The notes: generated by a model from the letters alone, not told the origin. A stretch of DNA of 64,000 nucleotides from Aminobacterium mobile DSM 12262 (GCF_000526395.1 NZ_JAFZ01000001.1:1302001-1366000); one strand, 5' to 3'. Positions 9,351 to 20,000 are shown, counted from the stretch's first letter. Translations and numbers: made by a program.

Positions 9351-10787
9351 TTACACCACTTGCTTCTTCTCAATTTCTTCCAGAAGCATCTCCCCTACAG
9401 CGGGAACATCTCCCGCACCAACAGTCACAATCACATCTCCTGGCAAAGACGTGTCCTTAAGGAGAGACACCGCATCGAACATATCGGAACAAAGCCGGTA
9501 ATTTTTGAACCCTCGACGATCAAGCTCTGTACAAATCAAAGCAGAATTAACTCCCTCTATGGGTTCCTCATCAGCTGGATATACTGGCAAAAGAAATAAG
9601 CGCCCGGCTGAAGAAAGCACTTCAGCAAAATCTCGATACATAGCCGCAGTACGAGTGTAACGATGAGGTTGGAAAATAATGTTCAACCTTCTACCAGGGA
9701 ACATTTGCCCCAACGTATTCAGCGTAGCAGCAACCTCTCGAGGATGATGTCCATAATCGTCATATATATCCACGCCATTAATAGCTCCTATATATTGCAT
9801 ACGACGTTTAGCTCCGCGGAAAGATCTTAAAGTTTTTTTAATAATAGTGAATGGCACTTCAAGACGATCTGCTACAACACAAGCAGCGAGAGCATTCATA
9901 ACATTATGATCTCCTGAAACAGAAAGTTCTATCTGATCCACGTATTCCCCTTTTTTAGAAATGGAGAAAGATACTCCCCCCCCGGGCACATGCTCCACAT
10001 CATAGGCACCCCAGTCCCAGGCATTACCCCAACCATAAGTTATAATATCGTTTTTGTCGTTTTGGTCGTTCTTTCCCTGATTCCGTTCCATAACTTTCAT
10101 TAAGCCCACATCTTCAGCACAAAGAACTACAACTCCATTTTCTTTGGGATTAACAAGAAAACGATTAAAAGCATCTATAACACTATCGAACGTCGGATAA
10201 TGATTAACATGATCCCAGTCCGCATTGGTAAGCACAGCTATATTAGGATGAAACCCCTCAAAAGAACCGTCGCTCTCATCAAGCTCAGCTACCATATACG
10301 GCCCGTTTCCCAACTTTGCATTGACACCTATATCACAAAGCTCTCCACCAATAGCCAATGTAGGGCTCAATCCAGATTGCTCCAGAATTAAAGCTATCAT
10401 AGACGAGGTAGTAGTTTTACCATGAGTTCCAGCTATGCCAATACCAAAACGAGCATCAAATATCCAGCTGAGAACTTCTCCCCTTTTTGCTATTCGAATC
10501 CCTCGGCGCCGAGCCTCACAAAGCTCTTCATTATCGTCAGGGATAGCACTACTATAGATCAACAAATCCGGTTTCAGCTCATCAAGATGCTCTTTCCCAT
10601 GTTGGAGCATGAAACTGATATCATCTCGTACTATTTTATCCACATAGGAGGTCCAGTTAACATCGCACCCACTCACATCATAACCAAGGTCTTTCAGCAA
10701 TAGAGCGAGTCCACTCATACCAGCTCCGCCTATCCCCATTAAATGTATTCTCTCAACACCGTCAAGATTTCTTATTTTCAAGTCCAA
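9351..10787 (-). CDS. murC: MurC, UDP-N-acetylmuramate--L-alanine ligase
   Basis: 478 residues. The N-terminal domain has HLMGIGGAGMSGLALLL, the ATP loop is AGTHGKTTTSSM, and downstream are ELDESDGSF and YDDYGHHPREV, all MurC signatures. It adds L-alanine to UDP-MurNAc. The start codon is TTG at 10787, directly adjoining the murG TAA; GGGAGAG sits 7 bases before it, within the end of murG, so translation is probably coupled. Confidence 0.97.
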   Translation of the reverse strand: MDLKIRNLDGVERIHLMGIGGAGMSGLALLLKDLGYDVSGCDVNWTSYVDKIVRDDISFMLQHGKEHLDELKPDLLIYSSAIPDDNEELCEARRRGIRIAKRGEVLSWIFDARFGIGIAGTHGKTTTSSMIALILEQSGLSPTLAIGGELCDIGVNAKLGNGPYMVAELDESDGSFEGFHPNIAVLTNADWDHVNHYPTFDSVIDAFNRFLVNPKENGVVVLCAEDVGLMKVMERNQGKNDQNDKNDIITYGWGNAWDWGAYDVEHVPGGGVSFSISKKGEYVDQIELSVSGDHNVMNALAACVVADRLEVPFTIIKKTLRSFRGAKRRMQYIGAINGVDIYDDYGHHPREVAATLNTLGQMFPGRRLNIIFQPHRYTRTAAMYRDFAEVLSSAGRLFLLPVYPADEEPIEGVNSALICTELDRRGFKNYRLCSDMFDAVSLLKDTSLPGDVIVTVGAGDVPAVGEMLLEEIEKKQVV

Positions 10788-11870
10788 TTACAGACTCTCC
10801 CTTCGCACCAACGAGATCAAGGTTTTCCAGATCAATTCGCAACTCTGGTTCTGCCATGGAACCAGGGCCCCCCCTTTTGCGCTCTCGTCTCTTTCTTGTG
10901 ATAAACATTGGACAAGATTCTGTTTCAAAACCTGCGCAGGAGAAGACTCATCCCATACATAGTTTCCTGTTAGCTTCTTGAAGAGCCGCGCATTAGATAA
11001 CTGGTGCCCATCAGCAGCTCCTCTCCAAGGAACAATAAGAGAAGGGATTGCACAAGCTAATAATTCCGCTAGGGTAGATGCCCCTGCTCTCGCGATAACT
11101 ATATCAACAACCGAATAGATTATAGACATATCCCACTGTCTTTCAACGGCTATCATGTTATTTGAATTGGGACAAATCCCTTTGCCTCCCACAATAAGAA
11201 AAGATACGTGACGAAACTCTGATTCTACGCTCAATTCACATATAACTTGAAAAAGAGGCGAACTCGTGAGCGAACCGCTAAGAACCCCAACGATAGGGCC
11301 TTCGGGGATATCGATCCCCACATCTAGTTTACTCCAAGCTTCTCTACGGTCAACCTTCTGAAAGTTTCTAATTGGAATACCTGTATAATAAAAACTATCC
11401 GCTTGAAAAGGTTCGCATTCCTGCCAGCCAGAAAAAATAGGAAGATGAAGTTTATGGGCAATTCGAGTAACCTTTCCAGCAATAGTATTTTGTTCATGAA
11501 CCGCCACTGGAACTCGGCAAAGAAGAGCTGCTATCAATGGTGCAAAGGAGACATATCCCCCGAAAAGGAGGCAAAAATCCGGTCGCATTTTTTTCATTAA
11601 AGCCATAGACTTCCCTATCGCCTTACATATCCCCAAGGAGCGACGGGATATCGTTTTTATTTTCTTTATACCAAAAGGAGATCCTTCTATCGGAAGAACT
11701 ATTGGTTCTACCCCGGATTGTCTATACATCTCTAATTCAAGAGGTCTTGAACCACATGCATACATAACGTGTATATCTTCCGCTTTTTCCCTTTGAAGCC
11801 ATTGCCCTAATGCTAACGCAGGGAAAATATGTCCACCAGTTCCTCCTGCCACTAAAAGTACTTTTTTCAT
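10788..11870 (-). CDS. murG: MurG, lipid II-forming GlcNAc transferase
   Basis: 360 residues. LLVAGGTGGHIFPALAL is the N-terminal glycine-rich loop, and VDIVIARAGASTLAELLA followed by GAADGHQLSNA is the UDP-GlcNAc-binding C-terminal region. It transfers GlcNAc from UDP-GlcNAc to lipid I at the inner face of the membrane. Its ATG overlaps the ftsW stop by 4 bases (ATGA). Confidence 0.96.
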   Translation of the reverse strand: MKKVLLVAGGTGGHIFPALALGQWLQREKAEDIHVMYACGSRPLELEMYRQSGVEPIVLPIEGSPFGIKKIKTISRRSLGICKAIGKSMALMKKMRPDFCLLFGGYVSFAPLIAALLCRVPVAVHEQNTIAGKVTRIAHKLHLPIFSGWQECEPFQADSFYYTGIPIRNFQKVDRREAWSKLDVGIDIPEGPIVGVLSGSLTSSPLFQVICELSVESEFRHVSFLIVGGKGICPNSNNMIAVERQWDMSIIYSVVDIVIARAGASTLAELLACAIPSLIVPWRGAADGHQLSNARLFKKLTGNYVWDESSPAQVLKQNLVQCLSQERDESAKGGALVPWQNQSCELIWKTLISLVRRESL

Positions 11871-13009
11871 GATGGCGTACCCACAATTTCTTTAGTAATT
11901 CTTACAATAAGACCAACGCGTATCCACATCATAAGGAGTGAACTTCCCCCATAACTCATAAAAGGCAAAGGCATTCCTGTTAGAGGAAGCAATTTAGTAA
12001 CTCCTCCTACATTGATAAAAAAAGGCAATAGAACAGAAATAACAAGTCCCCAGAGCAGAGTCCTCAGAAAAGGAGAGGGGGCTTGCTTGTATACTTTAAA
12101 ACAGCGCCATGCCCACATAGTAAAAAGAATAACGACAAGACCGGTGCCAATAAAACCAAATTCTTCCCCTATAGCCGCAAAAATATAATCTGTGTGGGCT
12201 GCTGGAAGATAGTTCATTTTCTGGAGCCCCTTCCCTATTCCTACCCCTAAAAGGCCCCCATTAGCAAAAGCTACAAGCCCCTGTATAACCTGGAAACCGC
12301 TATCCAATGGCTCTTTCCAAGGATCTAAAAAAGCAACATATCTCCTTAAACGGTAACTTTCTCTGATAATAAATGGGAATAACAAGGCTAGTCCTGCAGA
12401 ACCTATTACAAGAGGATAGCCCCATCCGCGGTTTTCTACATGAATCCCCATGCAGATAATCGAAAGCAGAAGCATTCCGCCTATGTCCGGTTGAAGCAAA
12501 AGAGGGATGATGGAAATAAATATTACCGCTAAGGTGATGCCCAAAAACATCTTCAAAGGTGCCTCTTTAGATCTCGACAGACATTTAGAAAGATGAATTA
12601 CAACTGCAAAAATAAGAAGTTCTATAGGTTGAAATTGAAGAGAGCCAATGTCTATCCACCGCCGCGCTCCACCAGCTTCAATGCCTATGCCAGGGATTAG
12701 CGTACAGAAAGAAAGCAAAAAAGCAACCATCCAAAGGTAGGCACTTAAACGCTCCCAAAAGGCAATAGGGAATAAATATATCAGAAACATAGCGGTAAGT
12801 CCCAAAAAGCTCCACTGCACCTGGCGAAAACCCACTACAAAAGGAGAACCCCATACCTCCATGGAGTGGGGCGAAGTTAAAGAAACAATCATAACAAGAC
12901 CAAAGCAATTAAGGACTAGCGGGATAATCCAGAGGAAGGGATCTACCCGTTGAATTTTTTCATAAGTGCCATTCAGGCCTCTAGTCTGATCCATTGAGAC
13001 TTCGCTCAC
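11867..13009 (-). CDS. ftsW: FtsW, SEDS-family septal peptidoglycan glycosyltransferase
   Basis: 380 residues, almost entirely hydrophobic with about ten predicted membrane segments. Conserved SEDS features are GGARRWIDIG, AHTDYIFAAIGEEFGFIG and the C-terminal LPFMSYGGSSLL. It polymerises lipid II at the septum together with the FtsI transpeptidase encoded upstream. The GTG start at 13009 has GGAGG six bases before it and overlaps the murD stop (GTGA). Confidence 0.96.
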   Translation of the reverse strand: MSEVSMDQTRGLNGTYEKIQRVDPFLWIIPLVLNCFGLVMIVSLTSPHSMEVWGSPFVVGFRQVQWSFLGLTAMFLIYLFPIAFWERLSAYLWMVAFLLSFCTLIPGIGIEAGGARRWIDIGSLQFQPIELLIFAVVIHLSKCLSRSKEAPLKMFLGITLAVIFISIIPLLLQPDIGGMLLLSIICMGIHVENRGWGYPLVIGSAGLALLFPFIIRESYRLRRYVAFLDPWKEPLDSGFQVIQGLVAFANGGLLGVGIGKGLQKMNYLPAAHTDYIFAAIGEEFGFIGTGLVVILFTMWAWRCFKVYKQAPSPFLRTLLWGLVISVLLPFFINVGGVTKLLPLTGMPLPFMSYGGSSLLMMWIRVGLIVRITKEIVGTPS

Positions 13010-14382
13010 CGCTTACCTCCATATTGTTTTACGAGGTGCTGGAAATGTTCACCCCTTTTCTCATAACTCGAATACATGTCCCAACTGGTACAAGCTGGAG
13101 AAAGAAGTACTGTCTCTCCTGGCAAAGCTGCTTTCATAGCCATGCGAACAGCCTCTTCCATATCAGCAACTTCAATGCAATTTGAGAAGCCAATATTTTC
13201 AAGGGCCTGGAGAATCTTCGCCTTCTCTTCACCCAGAATAATGGCTACTCTCGCTTCTTTTTTTACGACTTCAGCCAAAGGACCGTAATCCTCGCCCTTC
13301 CCCTTGCCTCCAAGAATGACCACCTTTTCCCCCTCTATAGAAGAAAGGGCTGTGGAACTAGCAGCTACATTGGTCCCTTTAGAATCATCAATATAACGAA
13401 CCCCATCTATATCAGCTACAAAAGTACAGCGATGGGAAAGAGGTTTGAAATCCGCTACAAAGCGAGACGCATCAGAGCATTTCATTCCACTTAAAGTAAG
13501 AGCAGCCATTGTCATTGCCACATTTTCCAAATTATGGCGACCAATGAGGGATGTGTCTTCATAACGGAAAAGCAACTCATCTACCCCATCTGTACAAAGA
13601 AAAGCTTTTTTATCTCCCATTCGAATAAAGGCATGCGTTTTTTGTAACTTCTCTTGTTGCCCTTCCCAAAAAAGAGAAGCTACATGGGATCTTTTATGAG
13701 CTTCAAGAGCCCTAACATCGCGATTTTGTACTATCGCCCACTGACCAGGTTCCTGCAAATGAATAAGACGGGCTTTTGCTTCTATATATTTTTCGTAGGA
13801 ACCATGCCAATCGATATGGTCAGGAGCCAGGTTTGTAACAATAGCTATATGGCTATGTAAATTATGAGCCCAAGCAAGCTGAAAACTACTCAGTTCAATA
13901 ACAATATAATCCCAATTTTCCTCAGCACAACACGAAAGTGCTTTGCCTATGTTTCCAGCTGCTACTGCCTTGTACCCGCACTTCTCCAATACGAATCCTG
14001 TCAAAGCAGTTGTAGTACTCTTTCCATTACTCCCTGTGACCCCAATAATTTTCCCTTGAAGATGCGGCACTACAAAATCTAGTTCCCCCATAACAGGAAC
14101 GCCGGCACCTAAAGCCTTCTGAATAATAGGAACAGATGGAGATATTCCTGAGCTTACAACTAATACATTCGTGTCAAGTGCTCTTTCGCTATGCCCTCCT
14201 GTTTCACAATCTATCCCATTTTCATGGAAGGCCTTTTCAACATGGTCAGGGAGTGATTCTTTATGTTCCGTCACAAAAACTTGCGCACCGAGACGACGGG
14301 CTAGGAAAGCTAGACCTTGCCCACTTGTTCCGGCCCCAAGAATCGTTACTTTTTCTCCTTCGTATGATTGGATCGTACCCAT
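13006..14382 (-). CDS. murD: MurD, UDP-N-acetylmuramoylalanine--D-glutamate ligase
   Basis: 458 residues from the ATG at 14382. A TTG-initiated frame reaches back to 14430, but AGAAGG stands 8 bases before the ATG at 14382 and homologues begin near MGTIQSYEGEKV. Motifs: VTILGAGTSGQGLAFL, ATP loop GVTGSNGKSTTTAL, LAPDHIDWHG and YIDDSKGTN. It adds D-glutamate to UDP-MurNAc-L-Ala in the cytoplasm. It lies 35 bases after mraY and overlaps ftsW. Confidence 0.95.
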   Translation of the reverse strand: MGTIQSYEGEKVTILGAGTSGQGLAFLARRLGAQVFVTEHKESLPDHVEKAFHENGIDCETGGHSERALDTNVLVVSSGISPSVPIIQKALGAGVPVMGELDFVVPHLQGKIIGVTGSNGKSTTTALTGFVLEKCGYKAVAAGNIGKALSCCAEENWDYIVIELSSFQLAWAHNLHSHIAIVTNLAPDHIDWHGSYEKYIEAKARLIHLQEPGQWAIVQNRDVRALEAHKRSHVASLFWEGQQEKLQKTHAFIRMGDKKAFLCTDGVDELLFRYEDTSLIGRHNLENVAMTMAALTLSGMKCSDASRFVADFKPLSHRCTFVADIDGVRYIDDSKGTNVAASSTALSSIEGEKVVILGGKGKGEDYGPLAEVVKKEARVAIILGEEKAKILQALENIGFSNCIEVADMEEAVRMAMKAALPGETVLLSPACTSWDMYSSYEKRGEHFQHLVKQYGGKR

Positions 14383-14417
14383 AGTGTGTGCCTTCTTTCT
14401 CACTATCATGAAATAGT

Positions 14418-15371
14418 TTATGCCCACCAAGACATCAAAAAGAAGATACAGACAATTGCCCCTAAACCATGAAGAATTAAAAACCTGGTTACAATCTGAT
14501 CTTCACTCCACCCTGTAAGTTCAAAATGATGATGAAGAGGGCTCATTTTAAAAACTTTTCTCTTGAATTTATGAATAGCTATCAATTGTATAGAAACAGT
14601 CAAGATCTCAACACCAAAAATAAAGCCGAGAGGAATCACTGCCATTAAGAAGCCACTTAATGCACAGAGAGAGATAAGAACCCCTGCCAAAAAATGAGAA
14701 CCGACATCCCCCATAAATACAGCTGCAGGATGAGAATTATACCAAAGAAAAGCCAGACACATTGCAAGGGTAACGATTCCCCCGCTCCGTACATACGTAG
14801 CAGCAGGAAGCCAGACAAGGAATGCCACAAGAGAGAGAATAACCGATCCCGCAGCTAAACCATCAAGCCCATCGGTCACATTAACGGCATTCAACATCCC
14901 GATAGCTATGAAGGCAAGAAGGGGAACTCCAAGCCATAGAGATAATTCCATATTAGGCCATAAATAAATCCCTTTATACCATCCGACCCAAAAGGCCCAC
15001 GGCAAGGCAAGGAGTATCTGGGCTACGAGTTTGCCTAGGCTGGGGAGACCTTCGCTTGAGTGTTTTTTGTATTTAATCCAATCATCGATAAAACCGATAA
15101 GAGCGGCTCCCCAAGGGAATATCCAGAAAACAAAAGACTCATGCCATGTCCCTGCATTGGATAATGGGAAAAGAAATAAGCACAAAAAAGATACCGCTAA
15201 AAACATGAGACCTCCCATAGAAGGAGTTTTGCTCTTCGTTAAAATATGGCTTTGAGGCCCATAATCTTTTTGCACCTGAGACATATCCATTTCGCATGAT
15301 TTACGAATCCATAACTTCTCTATTAATAAAGAGAGAAAAAATACAAAAAAGAAGAGGAAGAGTCTATTCAT
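14418..15371 (-). CDS. mraY: MraY, phospho-MurNAc-pentapeptide transferase
   Basis: 317 residues with about ten membrane spans. Signature motifs are TPSMGG near residue 50, FIDDWIKYKK, NAVNVTDGLDGLAAG with the catalytic aspartates, and the HHHFELTGW magnesium-site histidine motif. It makes lipid I from UDP-MurNAc-pentapeptide and undecaprenyl phosphate. It overlaps the end of murF by 8 bases. Confidence 0.97.
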   Translation of the reverse strand: MNRLFLFFFVFFLSLLIEKLWIRKSCEMDMSQVQKDYGPQSHILTKSKTPSMGGLMFLAVSFLCLFLFPLSNAGTWHESFVFWIFPWGAALIGFIDDWIKYKKHSSEGLPSLGKLVAQILLALPWAFWVGWYKGIYLWPNMELSLWLGVPLLAFIAIGMLNAVNVTDGLDGLAAGSVILSLVAFLVWLPAATYVRSGGIVTLAMCLAFLWYNSHPAAVFMGDVGSHFLAGVLISLCALSGFLMAVIPLGFIFGVEILTVSIQLIAIHKFKRKVFKMSPLHHHFELTGWSEDQIVTRFLILHGLGAIVCIFFLMSWWA

Positions 15372-16773
15372 TCTTGTTCCCTCCCACTAAAGACGAGACC
15401 ATAAGATCCAAACGATGGATATGAGATCCCTTCACGAGGAGAAGATCACCTTTATGAAGTCTCGATAAAAGTCCTGCTTCTAAGGCTTTCAAGTCAGCAA
15501 TACATGCGGCTTTTTTCCGTTCTTCGTCAGACAGTTTCAGATACGGGTCTTTCCATTCCTCTCCTATGAGGAATAACGCATCTAAAGCAAGAGCTTTCTT
15601 GAGAACCTCCTCATGCAGCCGCGTGTCATCCTCTCCTAATTCCTTCATACTCCCTAGAACAGCTATTTTTCGCCCTGTCGCAGGAAGATCTAAAAGAGTA
15701 GTAAGGGAAGCATCCATAGAGGAAGGATTAGCATTGTATGAGTCGTCAATAAGTATAGCTTCGTTTTTCAATACCATAATGACACCCCGGCCAGGCAGAG
15801 CACTCATAGTCTCTAAACCATGAATAGCCTCTCCTAGAGAGAACTGCAACTCTGAACATAAGGCCAGAGCAAAAGCAATAGATAACGAAGCATGTGTACC
15901 CCATAACCCCGTGTAAATCTCGTGAGCCCCTCCATCTGGAGTTAAAAGAACAGTTTTCAGACGAGGCAAGCCATCTATTATATGAAAATCGGCTTCTTTT
16001 ATCCTATAGAGACCGTGGATATATCCCACCCCAACTTTTTTATACTCTCCAGAATATTGAAGAATCTCTTGAGTTAACAACCTGTTATCTTCGTTAAAGA
16101 AAATAGTCTTTATATCTGACGATTGGAGGATTTCAAGCTTGGCAGCTATAACTCCCTCCAAAGATTTCAACCCTTCGAGGTGAGCAGAGCTTACCTCCGT
16201 TATGATAGCTCTTGTGGGGGGAAAGTACTGAACCATCTCTGCAATCTCTCCAGGTTTATTGGTTCCCATCTCCAAAATTAAGACATCAGTTCCTGGCGGC
16301 ATTCCTAAAATAGTGAGAGAGCATCCTATGAGCGTATTAAAACTCCGTTCTGCTCCATACGCAAAAGGGAACCTCTCCAAACATTTTTTAATAATTTCCC
16401 TCGTCGTTGTTTTCCCGACACTCCCTGTAATAGCAACAACTTCTTGCGGAGCAACTGCCTTGAGATAGGCAGAAGCCATACGAGCCATATCGGTCACAGA
16501 ATCATTTACTTCTATATAGGCCCTACCATCAAAAGATATCCCTTTCGGCACACGCCCCTTTTCAGCGATAATAAGGGTCGCCCCACGATGTAAGGCATCA
16601 ATTATATAGTCATGCCCATCTTGGTTAGCTCCTCGTACAGCGACAAAGGCTGAACCAGGATAAACCTCTCGGCTATCAACACAAAAAAAGTCAGGAATTA
16701 CTATATCACTACCTGACCAAGTAGCACCTATAGAACCAGCTAAATCTGATATCTTCCATAGTTGCCATTTCAT
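15364..16773 (-). CDS. murF: MurF, UDP-MurNAc-tripeptide D-alanyl-D-alanine ligase
   Basis: 469 residues. ATP loop ITGSVGKTTTREI, then LILEMGTNKPGEI and LIDDSYNANPSSM, the classic MurF motif. It joins D-Ala-D-Ala to UDP-MurNAc-tripeptide. It begins 1 base after the murE stop and overlaps mraY. Confidence 0.97.
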   Translation of the reverse strand: MKWQLWKISDLAGSIGATWSGSDIVIPDFFCVDSREVYPGSAFVAVRGANQDGHDYIIDALHRGATLIIAEKGRVPKGISFDGRAYIEVNDSVTDMARMASAYLKAVAPQEVVAITGSVGKTTTREIIKKCLERFPFAYGAERSFNTLIGCSLTILGMPPGTDVLILEMGTNKPGEIAEMVQYFPPTRAIITEVSSAHLEGLKSLEGVIAAKLEILQSSDIKTIFFNEDNRLLTQEILQYSGEYKKVGVGYIHGLYRIKEADFHIIDGLPRLKTVLLTPDGGAHEIYTGLWGTHASLSIAFALALCSELQFSLGEAIHGLETMSALPGRGVIMVLKNEAILIDDSYNANPSSMDASLTTLLDLPATGRKIAVLGSMKELGEDDTRLHEEVLKKALALDALFLIGEEWKDPYLKLSDEERKKAACIADLKALEAGLLSRLHKGDLLLVKGSHIHRLDLMVSSLVGGNKNE

Positions 16774-16774
16774 T

Positions 16775-18271
16775 TTATTGCCACCTCAATCCCTGCTTCA
16801 TGCCCCATTCTTTAATGGTTTCTGAATCATTATATGGAATTCGTTTATCCTGAAGTAAAATATAATGTTCCGGCCCTTTCCCGCTTATCACCACCATATC
16901 TCCGGGACGAGCCATAGAGAGCGCTGTTCCGACAGCTTCTTGGCGATTCAAAATACGATAGTGCTCCAACAATGACGACGTAAAACCTTTTTCTATTTCT
17001 TCTGCTATCTGAGCAGGGTCTTCGCTACGTGGGTTATCCATAGTTACTACTACTACATCTGCATTTTCAGATGCCACTTGTCCCAAAAGAGGACGATTCC
17101 CATGATAGCGCTCTCCCCCATGACCAAAAACAGAGATAAGTCGACCTTTACAGATTTCCCTCATCGCTGACAAAACGTTCTGAAGAGCATCTGGAGTATG
17201 TGCGTAATCTACTACAGCACAAACACCATTTTCAAAAAAATATTTTTCGACTCTGCCAGGGACCTGGGGCATAGTTTCCAAGCCTCTTTTTATTGTGGGC
17301 ATATTTATTCCTACCCCATAAGCAAGAGCAATAACACCGAGAGCATTATAGACATTAAAACGTCCTGTAACAGGAAGATTTAATTCTAAGGATTTCCCCG
17401 TCGGCAAGCGGACATCCATCTGAAGACCAGAAAGTCCCATTTCCAGCCACGTAGGATAGACATCATGACCAGCACAAGAACATAATCCGTAAGACAAGCA
17501 ATGATCCTTATATTCATATAAAAGCCTTTTCCCATACTCATCATCACCATTAATGGCTCCGCACCAATCATGACTGACATATTTTTCAAAAATGCTTTTT
17601 TTAGCCATGAAGTAATGTTCCATATCTCCATGATAATCTAGATGCTCTGGAGTTAAATTCGTAAAAATCATGCCACTAAAAAAACAACCATTAAGCCGCC
17701 CTTGGACTGCTCCATGAGAAGATACTTCCATTGTGGCACTTTTACACTCATTCCTTACCATACGGGCAAGATATCGTTGAACATCACAACTTTCCGGAGT
17801 TGTACGGCTCGCTTCTTCCTCCACATCTCCATCAGAATAAACAATAGTACCCATAAGGCCGCTTTTCTCACCTGAAGCTTGTAAAACACTTCGCATCATA
17901 TAAGAAGAAGTACTTTTCCCATTTGTTCCAGTTACACCGTACATGGCTAAATGCTCAGACGGACAATCATATACAATAGCTGCCGCATACCCCATGACCC
18001 ATCGAACATCTTTTACAATAATTTGAGGGACATTTATTTCTAAAGGACGCTTGCATAGCAACGCAATGGCACCTCGCTGGACTGCGTCTGCAGCAAAAAC
18101 ATGGCCATCATGTTTTTCTCCTTGTATACAACAAAAAAGGGAGCCTGGATTACATTCTCTGCTATTGCTAAAAATACTCGTGATAGGCAAGCTCTCCTTT
18201 GAGGGGAAAACAACTTGTTCTATTTCTCCGTTCCCCTCTAATATCTTTATAATATTCTGCAGGTCAGACAT
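16775..18271 (-). CDS. murE: MurE, UDP-MurNAc-dipeptide--diaminopimelate ligase
   Basis: 498 residues from the ATG at 18271; a GTG three codons upstream is possible but sits too close to its purine stretch. ATP loop GVTGTNGKSTSSYM, then LTPEHLDYHGD and VVDYAHTPDAL. The DNPRSEDP motif is the sequence known to select meso-diaminopimelate instead of lysine, so the cell wall should be of DAP type. It follows ftsI by 27 bases. Confidence 0.96.
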   Translation of the reverse strand: MSDLQNIIKILEGNGEIEQVVFPSKESLPITSIFSNSRECNPGSLFCCIQGEKHDGHVFAADAVQRGAIALLCKRPLEINVPQIIVKDVRWVMGYAAAIVYDCPSEHLAMYGVTGTNGKSTSSYMMRSVLQASGEKSGLMGTIVYSDGDVEEEASRTTPESCDVQRYLARMVRNECKSATMEVSSHGAVQGRLNGCFFSGMIFTNLTPEHLDYHGDMEHYFMAKKSIFEKYVSHDWCGAINGDDEYGKRLLYEYKDHCLSYGLCSCAGHDVYPTWLEMGLSGLQMDVRLPTGKSLELNLPVTGRFNVYNALGVIALAYGVGINMPTIKRGLETMPQVPGRVEKYFFENGVCAVVDYAHTPDALQNVLSAMREICKGRLISVFGHGGERYHGNRPLLGQVASENADVVVVTMDNPRSEDPAQIAEEIEKGFTSSLLEHYRILNRQEAVGTALSMARPGDMVVISGKGPEHYILLQDKRIPYNDSETIKEWGMKQGLRWQ

Positions 18272-18298
18272 TCCTCTCACTGCCTCTCTCTTGCCAAT

Positions 18299-19960
18299 TT
18301 AAAAAATGTTTAATTGCGCCATATCTTCTACGACAGATCTAAAAACTGGCCCGGCTACACTACCACCATAATACTGCCCTTTAGAGGGTTCGCCTACAAC
18401 TATAAGCATAGCGTACTTAGGGGATTCATAAGGCCAAAAACCTATAAAAGATGCCACCCATCTTTTTTTAGCGTAAACACCTTTTTCTGCAACTTGAGCA
18501 GTTCCAGTTTTACCTGCTATAGCAGTTACCGGCGTATCCGCTAACCTGCCTGTTCCGCGCACTACTACATCCCTCATAACTTTTCGCAGCCATGTCGCAA
18601 TGGAAGGGGTGACAACTGTACGTATAACTTCCTTTTTCCCTTCGTAAACTTTTTTCCCGTGGCTATCTATAACATCTGCCACTATATAGGGACGTAATAA
18701 TTCTCCACCATTGATTATGGCATTCATAGCGGTTAAAAGCTGAAGAGGAGAAACTCCAATACCTTGCCCTATGGCTATATTAGCTGGGACAACGCCCCTC
18801 CACTGGTCTGGTGATGGCAATAACCCTGCCTCCACCCCGTTGAGTTCTATCCCAGGCGCTACCCCCAACCCCCAATCTTTTAAGCTGTTATACATATCAA
18901 AGGGGCGGATCCGAAGTCCTATTTGTGCCATCCCAACATTTGAAGATTTTACCACGATATCCCCTAAAGATAAGGACCCCCAATTACTATTACCTGACTC
19001 CGAAATAGATCCATCTGCAACTTTAATTCTGTGAGGTGTAGAGAGGACTTCCGAAGCATACGTTACTTTCCGTTCCAATGCTATGGACACTACTACTGGC
19101 TTAAAGGTAGAGCCTGGTTCGTATACTCTGCTTACAGCATTATTAAAAACTTTATTTTTATTGAGCAAGTCCATTCTATTATTAGGGTCAAAAGAAGGGG
19201 CACTAGCTAATCCCAATAGTTCCCCTGTAGAAGGATTCATGCAGATAGCAGCTCCCCATCGAGCTTGATTTTTATCTATTGCCTCTTGGAGACGCTGTTC
19301 CAAAATATATTGGATACGCATATCCACTGTTAAGCGGATTCTGCCTTTATGTTCTATTTTTTCAAGGTCAGATAACGTTGTAGATACATCTATCGCACGT
19401 CCTGTAGCTTCTTTTATAAAAAAACGGATGCCTGGTGGAGAATACAATATCTGATCCCAAACTAGCTCTATTCCTGCAAGTCCGCGATCATCAATATCAC
19501 AATATCCAATAGCATGTGCTAAAAGAGAGTTTTGTGGATAAAGACGTTTTTTTTCTTGTAGCCGATAGAGTCCGGGTAAATTTAGTGCCATGATGGCGTC
19601 AGCTTTTTCTTTACTTATTTTTCGAGCAATCCAATGAAAACGGCCAGCAAGTGGCTTTGATATTTTATCTACAACCTCAGAAGGAAGTAATCCTGACAAT
19701 GATTTACCATTAGAAGGGTTCCAAAAAGCTGGATCGACAAAAAAACTATATGCTGGCACAGACATAGCTAAAGGATTTTCATGAACATCGACAATAGATC
19801 CACGAGTGGTGCTAACAGGGACCTCACTCCAATATTGCCGTTGAGATTGCCGAATAACACGATCATCCGGCATACAATGCACAAAAAACAACCTGCTTAA
19901 AACTACAATAAAAGAGATAAATACCCACGGCCAAGGCCCTAACCAGAAATTTCGCTTCAT
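18299..19960 (-). CDS. ftsI: FtsI/PBP-type septal D,D-transpeptidase
   Basis: 553 residues with an N-terminal membrane helix (about residues 9-28), the class B dimerisation domain (RGSIVDVHENPLAMS) and a transpeptidase domain. The active-site motifs are complete: SxxK in YEPGSTFKP, SxN in KSSNVG and KTG in AGKTGTAQV. It cross-links septal peptidoglycan with FtsW. No C-terminal PASTA repeats are present. Position after ftsL and before murE is canonical. Confidence 0.96.
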   Translation of the reverse strand: MKRNFWLGPWPWVFISFIVVLSRLFFVHCMPDDRVIRQSQRQYWSEVPVSTTRGSIVDVHENPLAMSVPAYSFFVDPAFWNPSNGKSLSGLLPSEVVDKISKPLAGRFHWIARKISKEKADAIMALNLPGLYRLQEKKRLYPQNSLLAHAIGYCDIDDRGLAGIELVWDQILYSPPGIRFFIKEATGRAIDVSTTLSDLEKIEHKGRIRLTVDMRIQYILEQRLQEAIDKNQARWGAAICMNPSTGELLGLASAPSFDPNNRMDLLNKNKVFNNAVSRVYEPGSTFKPVVVSIALERKVTYASEVLSTPHRIKVADGSISESGNSNWGSLSLGDIVVKSSNVGMAQIGLRIRPFDMYNSLKDWGLGVAPGIELNGVEAGLLPSPDQWRGVVPANIAIGQGIGVSPLQLLTAMNAIINGGELLRPYIVADVIDSHGKKVYEGKKEVIRTVVTPSIATWLRKVMRDVVVRGTGRLADTPVTAIAGKTGTAQVAEKGVYAKKRWVASFIGFWPYESPKYAMLIVVGEPSKGQYYGGSVAGPVFRSVVEDMAQLNIF

Positions 19961-20000
19961 TTTAGTTTCAATCTGCTCCGAAGTATAAAGTCAATTTATC